NCBI RefSeq assembly: GCF_036985595.1
Contig: NZ_BTPU01000027.1
Location: forward strand, 1-64,000
Length of the DNA stretch: 64,000 nt
From: Vallitalea maricola
GTDB lineage: Bacteria > Bacillota > Clostridia > Lachnospirales > Vallitaleaceae
Reading direction: 5' to 3'
A program made the translations under genes and the position numbers. Under the pieces are notes generated by a model, which saw only the letters and a program-made list of their open reading frames with translations, did no database searches and was not told the origin of the DNA. Of the stretch, positions 1 to 9,189 are shown piece after piece. Every line of letters starts with the position of its first letter. Positions within the stretch are counted from its first letter, which is position 1.

Positions 1-241
1 TTGACATATTACCAAATTGCTCTTATATTGTTTCCTTAGATAATAGTACAAATCAAATATAGTGTCAATAAAATGTCATAATTAAAAATTCCTTACCTTC
101 TATAATATAAACCCCTTTCAATACACCCATAAGTAGCATAATAAGCTAATTACCATAGGTTTGATAATTTAGTGTTGTGCAGTATAAACAAAAAAGATAT
201 TATATCCCAAATGAAATTAACAAAAATGTGAAAAAAAGATA

Positions 242-275
242 TTGACTTAATGGCAAAATAGTGCTAGTATACTAG
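242..275 (+). promoter_or_regulatory. Putative promoter and palindromic operator for the importer operon
   Basis: A TTGACT box (242-247) is followed after 17 bases by TAGTAT (265-270). The -10 box lies inside the perfect 12-base palindrome CTAGTATACTAG (264-275), which suggests repressor control. The first ~240 bases of the window show no gene. Several A-rich AAAAAAGATA tracts (about 190, 231 and 280) surround the promoter. The site fits the lplABC-like operon that starts at 382, but no start of transcription has been mapped. Confidence 0.45.
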
Positions 276-381
276 TATGAAAAAAAGATACAAGATTTTT
301 TAAAAAAACATGAAATAATTTTTCAGAGACTTATATCTTTTTGAAATGAAATTTAAAATGTAATATTAGGAGGATGTTATT

Positions 382-1986
382 ATGAAAAAATTTCTATCAC
401 TCATATTGGTGGTAACAATGGTAATGGCTTTATTTACTGCTTGTGGAAAAAAAGATACAGCAGAAGATAAAAAAGTAGTTGATTCATCTAAGCAGCAGAC
501 AGAAGATCAAGATAATAAAGAAAAAGAAAAACCAGTAAAAATTAGAATCTATTATTCAGATAATGCAACACTTCCTTTCCAAAATGATTGGTTAACTGTG
601 AAAGCAGCAGAGGAAATGTTCAACGTAGAATTTGATTGGGAAGTAATTCCTATCGCTGACTATGCGACAAAAGTTTCATTAGCATTAAACACAGGAACTA
701 ATACACCGGACGTTATTTTATATCAATCAACAAAAGGTGAAAATGCTTCACTTGCACTTAATGGTGCTATAGTTCCAATCAGTGATTACAAAGAATTCAC
801 ACCTAACTTCAATAAACGTGTTGAATCATTTGGATTACAAGATACAGTTGATAAATTAAAATTAGCTGATGGAAAACGTTATTACTTACCAAGTCTATAC
901 GATGTACCATTCTATGATGGTGGTCTTATCTTAAGAGAAGACTTCTTAGAAGCAGAAGGACTTGAAGCACCAAAGACATTTGATGACTTATATAAGATTT
1001 TAAAAGCTTACAAAGCTAAGAACCCTGATTCATATCCACTTACTATCTTAGCTGGACCTCGTGTTCTTTATCGTATGACAATGCCTTCATATGGTGTAAG
1101 TCTTGGTAAAAACGGTTCATCAGGAACTAATACATTAAGCTTCGATTATGACAAAGAAGAATACTTCCCAGGAGCAATCAGTGAAGGTTACAAAGAGTAC
1201 ATAAGCTATCTTGCAAAACTATACGCTGAAGGTTTACTTGACCCAGAGATGGCAGATCCAATCAATGGAGATATTTGGTCACAAAAAATGGCTACAGGAA
1301 AAGCAATGGCAACATATGCATACTATGATCAAATCGGTGGACTTGAAGGTTCAACTGAAATAGATGGTTATAAATTACAGATGTACCCTTCATTAGAAGG
1401 AACAGCAGGTGCTCATCACCAGCCTAAGAGTAGTACAGGCTCAGGAATCATATTTCCAGCTAAGACTGCAAAACGTGATGATTTTGAAAGAGTTGTAAGA
1501 ACAATTGATGAAGTTTTCTTCTCAGAAGAAGGAGCAAAACTTTGGTGCTTAGGTGTTGAAGGTAAAACTTATACAGAAGAAAATGGAAAAATCAAATATG
1601 CAGACGAACTTGTTAACTCACCAGAGGGAATCTACAAGAGCCTTCAAGTTAAATATGGTTGTGGATCAGATGTAACTCAAATGGTTTGGGTTAACGAACG
1701 TGAAATGACAAAATATGATGAGAACTATGCTCGTATCAACAAAGAAGTAGCAGCTATGGGAGACGTAATACAAGCAATTCCTCCAACACCATTATTTGAT
1801 GATATGAAAGCAGAAGACGCTGGTGTATTACAAACTCCATTATTCGATACATTTGAAGTTTGGGCTGATGCATTTATCACAGGTAAAAAAGATGTAGAAA
1901 AAGATTGGGATACTTACGTAAAAGAAATGAAAGCATTGAAAATAGAAGAATTCTGCAAAATATATAACGATAACTTAGCAAAATAA
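382..1986 (+). CDS. Extracellular solute-binding lipoprotein of an LplA-type ABC importer
   Basis: This is the substrate-capture lipoprotein of a carbohydrate ABC importer (family 1 solute-binding proteins, LplA/YtcQ type). A signal peptide ends in the lipobox LFTAC with Cys21 as the lipidated residue. It is followed by a charged linker of about 30 residues rich in Lys, Asp and Glu, then the binding domain. The length of 534 residues is usual for this subtype. AGGAGG lies just upstream of the start. Two permease genes follow, and MurQ and a GH3 hexosaminidase lie beyond. I therefore infer that the ligand is an amino-sugar oligosaccharide or muropeptide. No ATPase gene is present. LplABC systems normally share a remote MsmX-type ATPase. 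Confidence 0.85.
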   Translation: MKKFLSLILVVTMVMALFTACGKKDTAEDKKVVDSSKQQTEDQDNKEKEKPVKIRIYYSDNATLPFQNDWLTVKAAEEMFNVEFDWEVIPIADYATKVSLALNTGTNTPDVILYQSTKGENASLALNGAIVPISDYKEFTPNFNKRVESFGLQDTVDKLKLADGKRYYLPSLYDVPFYDGGLILREDFLEAEGLEAPKTFDDLYKILKAYKAKNPDSYPLTILAGPRVLYRMTMPSYGVSLGKNGSSGTNTLSFDYDKEEYFPGAISEGYKEYISYLAKLYAEGLLDPEMADPINGDIWSQKMATGKAMATYAYYDQIGGLEGSTEIDGYKLQMYPSLEGTAGAHHQPKSSTGSGIIFPAKTAKRDDFERVVRTIDEVFFSEEGAKLWCLGVEGKTYTEENGKIKYADELVNSPEGIYKSLQVKYGCGSDVTQMVWVNEREMTKYDENYARINKEVAAMGDVIQAIPPTPLFDDMKAEDAGVLQTPLFDTFEVWADAFITGKKDVEKDWDTYVKEMKALKIEEFCKIYNDNLAK

Positions 1987-1999
1987 TCATTAAACATAT

Positions 2000-2035
2000 A
2001 AGGGCTTCCCTCATTTTGATTAGAGGGCGGCCTTT
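2000..2035 (+). terminator. Hairpin between binding-protein and permease genes
   Basis: The sequence folds as AAGGGC-CCCTC with GAGGG-GCCTTT, with a two-base internal loop and a 10-base apical loop. It sits between the stop of the binding protein and the Shine-Dalgarno of the first permease. Such hairpins usually cause partial termination or protect the 3' end, so that more binding protein than permease is made. There is no long T run, so full termination is unlikely. Confidence 0.55.
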
Positions 2036-2056
2036 ATAAAGCAAGGAGGTCAGCAG

Positions 2057-3013
2057 ATGGCTAGACGCAAAAAACAAAATTCTTACGATAGTGCATCCTT
2101 ACAGAAAAGTGATTTCAAGAGACACTTAAGACGTTATTGGCAGTTATATGCAATGATGGTATTGCCATTGATCTACTTTATTGTATTCAAATATATTCCC
2201 ATGTTTGGTAATATATTAGCTTTCAGACGCTATAGACCAGGTATGGGATCATATGGTGTCAAGTGGGTAGGCTTCAAGTATTTTAAGATGTTTATGCAGG
2301 ACCCAGCTTTTTGGAGAGCATTCCGTAATACATTAACCATTTCTCTTGGGAATTTAATTGTTAACTTCCCTATACCTATTATATTTGCAATCCTATTGAA
2401 TGAAGTAAAAAATGTACGTTTCAAGAAAACAGTACAGACAGTTTCATATATGCCAAGATTTATTTCTACTGTAGTAGTTATAGCAATATTAGGAGAGTTA
2501 CTTTCACCTAGTTCAGGGCTTATAAATAACTTTTTACAGAGCACATTTGGTATAGAACCAATATATTTTATGAATGATGCGAAGTATTTCAGATGGTTGT
2601 ACATATTGACAGACACATGGCAGTTTACAGGATGGACAGCAATTATCTATCTAGCAGCAATAACAGGTATCAGCGCAGATTTATTTGAGGCAGCTAAGAT
2701 TGACGGTGCCAATAGATTACAACAGATAATCTATGTGACAATACCTTCGATTCTGCCAACAATCATGGTTTTATTAATACTAAACGTTGGACGTATGTTG
2801 AGTCTAGGATTCGAGAAAGTATTATTGATGTATACACCTTCCAATTCTCAGGTAAGTGACATCATTGACACATTGGTTTATCGAACAGGTCTTGCTAATC
2901 AGAATTATTCCTATGCGACTGCTATTGGATTATTCAGCGGGATCATCGGCGTAATATTGGTATCATCATCAAATTCAATCAGTAAGAAAATTACCGGTGA
3001 TGGAATTTACTAG
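2057..3013 (+). CDS. ABC importer permease, LplB type
   Basis: This is an inner-membrane permease subunit of 318 residues, of the binding-protein-dependent transport family, with about six membrane segments. The first segment begins near residue 32, after a basic cytoplasmic tail. The cytoplasmic EAA loop that docks the ATPase is visible as EAAKIDGANRLQQIIYVTIP. The Shine-Dalgarno AAGGAGG precedes the ATG. The gene is co-transcribed with the binding protein upstream and a second permease downstream. The two permeases should form a heterodimer as in LplBC. The substrate cannot be read from the sequence. Confidence 0.88.
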   Translation: MARRKKQNSYDSASLQKSDFKRHLRRYWQLYAMMVLPLIYFIVFKYIPMFGNILAFRRYRPGMGSYGVKWVGFKYFKMFMQDPAFWRAFRNTLTISLGNLIVNFPIPIIFAILLNEVKNVRFKKTVQTVSYMPRFISTVVVIAILGELLSPSSGLINNFLQSTFGIEPIYFMNDAKYFRWLYILTDTWQFTGWTAIIYLAAITGISADLFEAAKIDGANRLQQIIYVTIPSILPTIMVLLILNVGRMLSLGFEKVLLMYTPSNSQVSDIIDTLVYRTGLANQNYSYATAIGLFSGIIGVILVSSSNSISKKITGDGIY

Positions 3014-3023
3014 GGGGGTCTAT

Positions 3024-3893
3024 ATGAAAACGTATCGTACAAAAGGTAATATCATATTTGATGTAATAATCTACGTAGTAATGATTTTTGTGCTTCTAAT
3101 ATGTTTAGTACCTTTCCTATACATGCTTGCGGTATCTCTTTCAGCACCAAAAGCGATTATTAATAATGAAGTATCATTTATTCCAGTTGGAATGAATTTT
3201 GAAGCATATAAGCAGATTTTTTCTTATCCTAACTTTTTTAAAGCATATGGAAATACGATTTTCTATACAGTAGTAGGAACATTCATTTCATTATGTATGA
3301 CAACACTATTTGCATATCCTTTATCAAAGCATCATTTGAAGGGACAGAAAATTGCAATGAAACTAGTTGTGTTCTCAATGTTTTTCTCAGGTGGTTTAAT
3401 TCCTAACTATCTACTTATATCAAGCCTTAGATTGACAGGAACACGTTTTGCAATGTTACTTCCATTTGCAATCAATCAATTCAATTTGATTATACTTATA
3501 AACTTTTTCAAATCAATACCTAATGAAATTGAAGAAGCTGCATTAATTGATGGTCTAGGATATTTTGGTATTTTAAGAAGGATTATTGTACCTCTTTCCA
3601 AGCCTGCATTGGCAACCATTGGATTATATACAGCAGTATTCTTCTGGAATGATTGGTTTAATGGATTAATTTATTTGAATACAGATCAGTTTCCAGTAAT
3701 GCTATTTTTGAGAAATATAGTTAATGGAACTTCAATGCTTGGTGATGCAGCAGGTTCAGCTGATAAGGCAACCATTGCTATTTCAATTAAATCAGCAGTT
3801 ATTATTACATCAACACTACCAATAATAATTCTATATCCATTCTTACAAAAATATTTTGTTAAAGGGCTTACAGTGGGCTCTGTAAAAGGTTAA
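3024..3893 (+). CDS. ABC importer permease, LplC/YtcP type
   Basis: This is the second permease subunit (289 residues, about six membrane segments). Its EAA loop reads EEAALIDGLGYFGILRRIIVP. I start it at 3024 because a strong AGGGGGG ribosome site lies just ahead, overlapping the stop codon of the previous gene. An earlier in-frame start at 2997 would lie inside that gene. It belongs to the CUT1-type oligosaccharide permeases. It is directly followed by murQ after 15 bases, which ties transport to amino-sugar catabolism. Confidence 0.88.
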   Translation: MKTYRTKGNIIFDVIIYVVMIFVLLICLVPFLYMLAVSLSAPKAIINNEVSFIPVGMNFEAYKQIFSYPNFFKAYGNTIFYTVVGTFISLCMTTLFAYPLSKHHLKGQKIAMKLVVFSMFFSGGLIPNYLLISSLRLTGTRFAMLLPFAINQFNLIILINFFKSIPNEIEEAALIDGLGYFGILRRIIVPLSKPALATIGLYTAVFFWNDWFNGLIYLNTDQFPVMLFLRNIVNGTSMLGDAAGSADKATIAISIKSAVIITSTLPIIILYPFLQKYFVKGLTVGSVKG

Positions 3894-3908
3894 AAGAGGT
3901 GAAAGACA

Positions 3909-4814
3909 ATGGTAAAACTAAGCGATATAGAAACAGAACAGAAAAATGAACGCACAAAAAACATAGATATATTAACAACTATAGAAGTATTACAGTTGAT
4001 GAATGATGAAGATAAAAAAGTTGCTGGTGCAGTGGAAAAAGTGTTACCTGATATTGCAGAAGCAGTTGATATCATATATGAGAAGATTGCTAATGGAGGA
4101 AGATTGATTTATTGTGGTTGTGGAACTTCAGGTCGTCTAGGAATCTTGGATGCTGTAGAATGCCCTCCTACATTTGGAGTAGAACCTGAACTGATACAAG
4201 GGATAATAGCAGGAGGTATGGGAGCTATTATAAAAGCAGTAGAAGGAGCGGAAGATAACTTTCAGCTTGGAGTGGATGATTTATGTTCTTTAGGTTTTAC
4301 TGATAAAGATGTATTAGTCGGTATTGCTGCAAGTGGAAGAACACCATATGTATTAGGTGCTGTAGACTATGCCAACAGTATTGGTGCTAAGACAATAAGT
4401 CTGACTTGTTCCAAAGGGTCAAGATTGAACGAGATTAGTGATGTTGCTATTGTTCCATTACCAGGAGCTGAGGTAATAACAGGGTCAACTAGATTAAAAA
4501 GTGGTACAGCTCAAAAAATGGTTCTAAACATGTTGAGTACATCTGTCATGATAAAACTAGGAAAAGTATATGGCAACTTAATGGTAGATGTAAAGGCAAG
4601 TAATGAAAAGTTATTTGAACGTACTGTATCCATAGTAAGAAGTGCAACAGGAGTAGATGATTGTGAGGCTAAAGAAGTCTTGGAAAGATGTGGATACTCT
4701 GCCAAAACTGCAATTGTCATGATTAAGTGCAACATGGTTGTAGATAAGGCAGAAAAAGCTTTAGTGGAGGCTGATGGACATATATCACGTGTCATAGAGG
4801 CATATGCACTATAA
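3909..4814 (+). CDS. murQ: N-acetylmuramic acid 6-phosphate etherase
   Basis: MurQ cleaves the lactyl ether of MurNAc-6-phosphate to give GlcNAc-6-phosphate and D-lactate, in cytoplasmic peptidoglycan recycling. The SIS-domain signature GCGTSGRLGILDAVECPP is present near residues 70-87. The catalytic glutamates correspond to Glu84 and Glu115. The length (301 residues) is normal. The gene sits between the importer and a GH3 hexosaminidase, as in Gram-positive muropeptide recovery loci. A MurNAc phosphotransferase or kinase is not seen here, so the phosphorylated substrate must come from elsewhere. Confidence 0.93.
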   Translation: MVKLSDIETEQKNERTKNIDILTTIEVLQLMNDEDKKVAGAVEKVLPDIAEAVDIIYEKIANGGRLIYCGCGTSGRLGILDAVECPPTFGVEPELIQGIIAGGMGAIIKAVEGAEDNFQLGVDDLCSLGFTDKDVLVGIAASGRTPYVLGAVDYANSIGAKTISLTCSKGSRLNEISDVAIVPLPGAEVITGSTRLKSGTAQKMVLNMLSTSVMIKLGKVYGNLMVDVKASNEKLFERTVSIVRSATGVDDCEAKEVLERCGYSAKTAIVMIKCNMVVDKAEKALVEADGHISRVIEAYAL

Positions 4815-4851
4815 TGATTATATATCTGTATTTGAAAAGGAGACTAAAATT

Positions 4852-6396
4852 ATGAATTTAACACTACGTGAAAAGATTGGGCAACGTCTAGTTGTTGGCT
4901 TTTCAGGTACAAAAATAAATGATGAGATTATTGAATTGATTGAAGATTACAAAGTTTCTAACATTATACTGTTCAAAAATAACATAGAAAGTGGTCCTCA
5001 GTTAAAAAAAATGTGTGAAGATTTGCAAAGTCTAATCAGAAAAAATACTGGAAGAGGCGGATTCATTGCAATAGACCAAGAAGGCGGAATGGTAACAAGG
5101 TTACAAGATGATAATGTCAATATCCCCGGTGCAATGGCAATAGCAGCTACAAACAATGTGGAGTATGCATATCAAGCAGGAAAGATTACAGGAAAACAAT
5201 TAAAGAAGCTAGGAATCAATTTTAACCTAGCTCCTGTAGGTGATATTAATTCAAACATGGATAATCCTGTAATAGGAGTTAGAAGCTATGGTGATAATCC
5301 TGAGAAAGTGGCAGAGTATGCATCATCTATGACGAAAGGTCTGTTGGATGGTGGAGTAATGGCATCAGCTAAACACTTCCCAGGACATGGTGATACCAAC
5401 GTTGATTCTCATCTTGGATTACCAAAGATTAATAAGACCTTGGAAGAGATTGAAAAGTGTGAGTTGATACCTTTCAAACGAATGATAAAAGAAGGTATTC
5501 CAGCTATTATGACAGCTCATATTTTATTCCCTAAGATTGAGACTGATAATCTACCAGCTACCATGTCTAGGAAAATTGTTAGAGGATTGTTGAAGGATAA
5601 AATAGGATTCAAGGGATTAGTTATCAGTGATTGCATGGAAATGAAAGCCATCCAGAAGAATTATGGTACTGTAGAAGGTATCAAGCAGGCTATGAATGCA
5701 GGTGTTGACTTGATTTGTATTTCACATACAGCTAGATTTGCACGAGAAGCATCAGATGCTCTTGTTGATGCTTTCCAACATGGAGAGCTTTCTATTGAAG
5801 AAATGGACGAATCACTTGAAAAGATATTCTCATGGAAAGAAAAGTTTGCTGATAAGGTGGAAGAGATTGCATTTGATGAGGACTATGAAAAAGAATATGC
5901 TTATAAAATGTTAAAAGAGACTATAACTCCAGTACAAATGCCAACTAAGAACCTACCAGAACTTGGAGACAAACCTCTATTTATTGGAAGTTTACCCTTC
6001 AGAGCAACTAATGTATCCAACAAAAACGACTACACTCTAAGTTTTTCTGATTTCATGATAGAACGATTTGGCGGACAGGGGATTATCATGTCGCCTGATC
6101 CTGATGAAGAAGAAATTGAGGATATATTAAAAGAAGCAAAATCATATAGTTCTGTTATAGTAGGTACTTACAATGGTCATCTATATAAAGGACAGCTGGA
6201 ATTAATTCAAAAAGCAGCTGTCAATAATACCAATGTAATAGTTACAGCGTTAAGAAATCCTTATGATTTAAGGAATCTACCAGATAGTGTTTATGGCATT
6301 GCTGCTTATGAATATACACTTAACAGCTTAAAAGCATTGGCTGAATTGTTTGAAGGAACTTATGAATTACATGGTATTTTACCAGTTAAGATGTAA
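4852..6396 (+). CDS. nagZ: GH3 beta-N-acetylhexosaminidase (NagZ type)
   Basis: This glycoside hydrolase family 3 enzyme is predicted to release terminal GlcNAc from muropeptides or chitooligosaccharides. The family signature KHFPGHGDT spans residues 174-182, with the Asp/His dyad of NagZ enzymes. The nucleophile is in VISDCMEMKA (Asp260). I start at 4852, where AAAAGGAG precedes ATG, rather than at 4804 inside murQ. There is no signal peptide, so it acts in the cytoplasm, in agreement with the importer and MurQ upstream. Its C-terminal region (residues ~370-514) resembles the second GH3 domain. Some GH3 members of this type act as phosphorylases. Confidence 0.88.
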   Translation: MNLTLREKIGQRLVVGFSGTKINDEIIELIEDYKVSNIILFKNNIESGPQLKKMCEDLQSLIRKNTGRGGFIAIDQEGGMVTRLQDDNVNIPGAMAIAATNNVEYAYQAGKITGKQLKKLGINFNLAPVGDINSNMDNPVIGVRSYGDNPEKVAEYASSMTKGLLDGGVMASAKHFPGHGDTNVDSHLGLPKINKTLEEIEKCELIPFKRMIKEGIPAIMTAHILFPKIETDNLPATMSRKIVRGLLKDKIGFKGLVISDCMEMKAIQKNYGTVEGIKQAMNAGVDLICISHTARFAREASDALVDAFQHGELSIEEMDESLEKIFSWKEKFADKVEEIAFDEDYEKEYAYKMLKETITPVQMPTKNLPELGDKPLFIGSLPFRATNVSNKNDYTLSFSDFMIERFGGQGIIMSPDPDEEEIEDILKEAKSYSSVIVGTYNGHLYKGQLELIQKAAVNNTNVIVTALRNPYDLRNLPDSVYGIAAYEYTLNSLKALAELFEGTYELHGILPVKM

Positions 6397-6446
6397 TCAA
6401 AATGTAAGTTGAGTAAAAGCAATAATACAGAAATGAGGTTTTTATT

Positions 6447-6995
6447 ATGGCAGATATGTTAGTTAATTTATTACATATTGAAGGTTATTATGATGAATTG
6501 GAGCGTCTCGAAAAAGAGGATATCAAAATCTTTCGAGCCTTGGCTCCTGATAAATATCGTATTGTAGAATGGGTAAAAGAGCATTCCAGTATCAATGCAG
6601 CAGGGGAATGCGATGTATGTTTTTCTAATAATCCAATATCATGTTTTATTGCGGCAAAAGGTAGTGAAATAATTGGATATGCTTGTTATAATGCTACAGC
6701 ACCTGATTTTTTTGGACCTACTAGAGTATCAGAAGAATATCGTGGTAAAGGGATAGGGAAAGCATTATTATTACGTTCGCTCAATGCTATGAAAGATGAA
6801 GGCTATATATATGCTATAATCGGAGGAATAGGACCAGCAAAATTCTACGAGAAATGTGTTAATGCAGTTCTTATAGACAGTTCAAAAGAGTATAGTGTCT
6901 ATGAACATTTCTTAGCAGGAATCGAGAAAAAAGAGAATAATTCAAAAGGGGGATGTAATCCCCTTTTAAAGGCTAAAGCCATATTTTTTAACTGA
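6447..6995 (+). CDS. GNAT family N-acetyltransferase
   Basis: This predicted GCN5-related acetyltransferase has 182 residues. The acetyl-CoA binding segment SEEYRGKGIGKALL is clear in the middle of the protein. The acceptor substrate is unknown. It closes the amino-sugar operon and might acetylate an amino sugar or peptide. The last ~20 codons (from 6944) overlap two RNA hairpins that look like the operon terminator, so the C-terminal tail may be a recent extension rather than part of the fold. Confidence 0.75.
   Translation: MADMLVNLLHIEGYYDELERLEKEDIKIFRALAPDKYRIVEWVKEHSSINAAGECDVCFSNNPISCFIAAKGSEIIGYACYNATAPDFFGPTRVSEEYRGKGIGKALLLRSLNAMKDEGYIYAIIGGIGPAKFYEKCVNAVLIDSSKEYSVYEHFLAGIEKKENNSKGGCNPLLKAKAIFFN
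6944..6989 (+). terminator. Terminator hairpins inside the 3' end of the GNAT gene
   Basis: AAAAGGGG (6944-6951) pairs with CCCCTTTT (6960-6967). It is followed by a short GGCT/AGCC hairpin (6971-6980) and a run of six T (6984-6989). This is the expected end of the murQ/nagZ operon transcript. It lies before the TGA stop codon of the GNAT frame at 6993-6995. Confidence 0.6.
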
Positions 6996-6997
6996 CT

Positions 6998-7142
6998 TAA
7001 GAGTGGTAAATATAGAGAAAATCATATATAGTGATAAGAACGATTTTTACAGCTTGTTGTCATTCCTTTAAAACAGATAAGGACAACAAATGTAACGAGA
7101 GTGATTATCACTATATATGATTTCAATATACAACCGTTGTCT
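6998..7142. repeat. Structured intergenic repeat, copy 1
   Basis: A 145-base element aligns without gaps to 25579-25723. A perfect 17-bp stem (7021-7037 with 7105-7121) encloses an inner stem made of TTACA/TGTAA and TGTTGTC/GACAACA. Both copies begin TAAGAGTGGTA and end ACAACCGTTGTCT, and both sit between convergent genes. Four stem pairs differ between copies in a compensatory way, which indicates selection on the fold. It may be a small non-coding RNA, a mobile palindromic element or a bidirectional terminator. The strand is unknown. Confidence 0.7.
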
Positions 7143-7160
7143 GTTTTTTTGCTTAATACT

Positions 7161-7817
7161 TTATCTTATATATCCATTTTTTAACATAACACTCATAACT
7201 ATTTTTTGTCTTTTCTTTGCTGTTTCTAGATGTTCTACAGGGTTATATCTACTAGGGGCTTGGGGTAAACCAGCCAACATGGCACATTCCTCTAGAGTGA
7301 GGTTACTCACATTTTTGGAGAAAAATACATTGGATGCATCATTTACTCCATTAGCGCCTGCACCGTAGTAAATGATATTCAAGTACATTTCTAATATGTC
7401 TTCTTTTGTAAACATCCGTTCAAGTTTGGTTGCAATAATGATTTCATGAAATTTTCTAGTTAGTGATTTCTGCCTGCTGAGAAAAAGGTTTTTGGCTAGC
7501 TGTTGTGTTATTGTACTGCCGCCTTGTACGAATCTACCTTCTTTTATATCCATTATTGCGGCTCTCATTATTGCTAGAATATCAAAACCACTATGTCGAT
7601 AGAATCTTTTATCTTCCATTGCAATTGTTGCATGAATTAGATTTTTAGGTAATTTATCAAGTTCCACATAATTAGATGTTTTACTAGAAATCTGAGTTTT
7701 CAAACTATGATCCAAAGTATAATTCTCGTTGCTTGGATTATAGAATTGACTATATGTTAATACCATTAGGAACAATATCCCAAATATCCCTAATAACTTT
7801 TTTAAGAAATTTTTCAT
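7161..7817 (-). CDS. Monofunctional peptidoglycan glycosyltransferase (GT51)
   Basis: This enzyme polymerises lipid II into glycan strands at the outer face of the membrane. A single N-terminal membrane anchor (residues ~7-22) precedes a GT51 domain with all core motifs: AMEDKRFYRHSG (catalytic Glu68), QGGSTITQQLAKN (98-110), KEDILEMYLN (second Glu143) and GLPQAPSRYNP. There is no penicillin-binding transpeptidase domain, so at 218 residues it is an MtgA-like or spore-type monofunctional enzyme. The ribosome site GGGAGG lies ahead of the ATG. Confidence 0.9.
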   Translation of the reverse strand: MKNFLKKLLGIFGILFLMVLTYSQFYNPSNENYTLDHSLKTQISSKTSNYVELDKLPKNLIHATIAMEDKRFYRHSGFDILAIMRAAIMDIKEGRFVQGGSTITQQLAKNLFLSRQKSLTRKFHEIIIATKLERMFTKEDILEMYLNIIYYGAGANGVNDASNVFFSKNVSNLTLEECAMLAGLPQAPSRYNPVEHLETAKKRQKIVMSVMLKNGYIR

Positions 7818-7965
7818 ATTAGTTACCTCCCGTTAGTAATTAGCTCTTTATCAGCTTATACTACCATTGTATTCTACTTGGACTAATTATTCCATTCACA
7901 TAGATTACAAAATAAAGAGGTAACTTACATTTTTGTAAGGATGAGTATTAAGCTAGGCTAGTTAA

Positions 7966-9189
7966 TTATTTTTGTGCGTATAATTCTACGATCTTTACTA
8001 TAGTTTCTACGGCTTTATGCATTGATTGTATACAAATGTATTCGTATTTACCATGGAAATTATGTCCGCCTGTAAATAGATTTGGGCAAGGTATTCCCAT
8101 GTATGATAATCTTGAACCGTCAGTACCACCACGTATAGGTACTATAATTGGTTCAACACCAACAGCTTTCATTGCTTCTGTAGCTGTTTCAACAATGTGC
8201 ATCACTGGTTCTAGTTTTTCTTTCATGTTGAAATACATATCTCGCAAATCGCATTCAACAGTTTTGTCTCCGTATTTTAGGTTAAGATAGTTGACAACAT
8301 TAGTGAAATAATCTTTTTTGTTATAATATAATTCTTTGTCATGATCTCTTAGAAGGTACATCATTTTTACTTGTTCAACATTACCAGCCATTCTTACTAA
8401 ATGGTAGAATCCTTCATAACCCTCAGTAAATTGTGGCCTTTCGTTAGGAGGTAACATACCATCGAATTCAAAGGCTATTTCCATAGCACTAAGCATTTTG
8501 TTTTTAGCTGAACCTGGATGAATATTGTTACCGTTGATTGTCAACCAAGCATTAGCAGCGTTGAAGTTTTCGTATTCAAGCTCTCCTATCTCTCCGCCAT
8601 CAACAGTATAAGCAAAATCAGTACCGAATTTTTCAGCGTCGAATTTATCAGTACCCCTTCCTATTTCTTCATCAGGTGTGAATGCTACTTTTATAGTACC
8701 ATGTTTAATTTCTGGATGATTAATTAGGTATTCTATTGCTGACATTATTTCAGCAATACCCGCTTTATCATCTGCACCTAGAAGAGTTGTACCATCTGTA
8801 ACGATTAGATCTTTTCCTTTATAATTAAGAAGTGATGGATACTCCTTAGTGGATAAAACTACATTAAGAGTTTCATTAAGCACTATGTCTTCACCCTTAT
8901 AGTTCTCGATAATACGTGGTTTAACATCTTTACCGCTAATATCTGGTGATGTATCCATATGGGAAATAAATCCGATGGATGGAATATCTTTATCAGTGTT
9001 TGCTTTTAGTGTAGCCATGATGTAACCATTGTCATCAAGTGATATATCTTCAAGTCCTAGAATGTTTAATTCTTCAACTAGTATTTTAGCAAGATCAAGT
9101 TGAACAGCAGTACTTGGGCAAGTCTCGGATTCTTCATTTGAAGTAGTTTCTACCTTTACATACTTTAGAAATTTTTCACATACATTCAT
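7966..9189 (-). CDS. pepT: Peptidase T (tripeptide aminopeptidase)
   Basis: This M20B metallopeptidase removes the N-terminal residue from tripeptides in the cytoplasm. The two-zinc site motifs are present: SHMDTSPD, LLGADDKAG, the catalytic Glu of TPDEEIGRG and the YTVDGG segment. The C-terminal metal ligand lies in GGHNFHGKYE. The length of 407 residues is usual. It appears to be a single-gene unit divergent from the GH85 gene and supplies amino acids from imported peptides. Confidence 0.93.
   Translation of the reverse strand: MNVCEKFLKYVKVETTSNEESETCPSTAVQLDLAKILVEELNILGLEDISLDDNGYIMATLKANTDKDIPSIGFISHMDTSPDISGKDVKPRIIENYKGEDIVLNETLNVVLSTKEYPSLLNYKGKDLIVTDGTTLLGADDKAGIAEIMSAIEYLINHPEIKHGTIKVAFTPDEEIGRGTDKFDAEKFGTDFAYTVDGGEIGELEYENFNAANAWLTINGNNIHPGSAKNKMLSAMEIAFEFDGMLPPNERPQFTEGYEGFYHLVRMAGNVEQVKMMYLLRDHDKELYYNKKDYFTNVVNYLNLKYGDKTVECDLRDMYFNMKEKLEPVMHIVETATEAMKAVGVEPIIVPIRGGTDGSRLSYMGIPCPNLFTGGHNFHGKYEYICIQSMHKAVETIVKIVELYAQK

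Noticed and set aside
6998..7142. The structured repeats as parts of a CRISPR array.
   Set aside because: There are only two copies 18 kb apart, each a single 145-base fold without spacers or cas genes.
7117..7368. A plus-strand reading frame with hydrophobic start.
   Set aside because: It overlaps the glycosyltransferase gene on the other strand and the structured repeat, and has no ribosome site.
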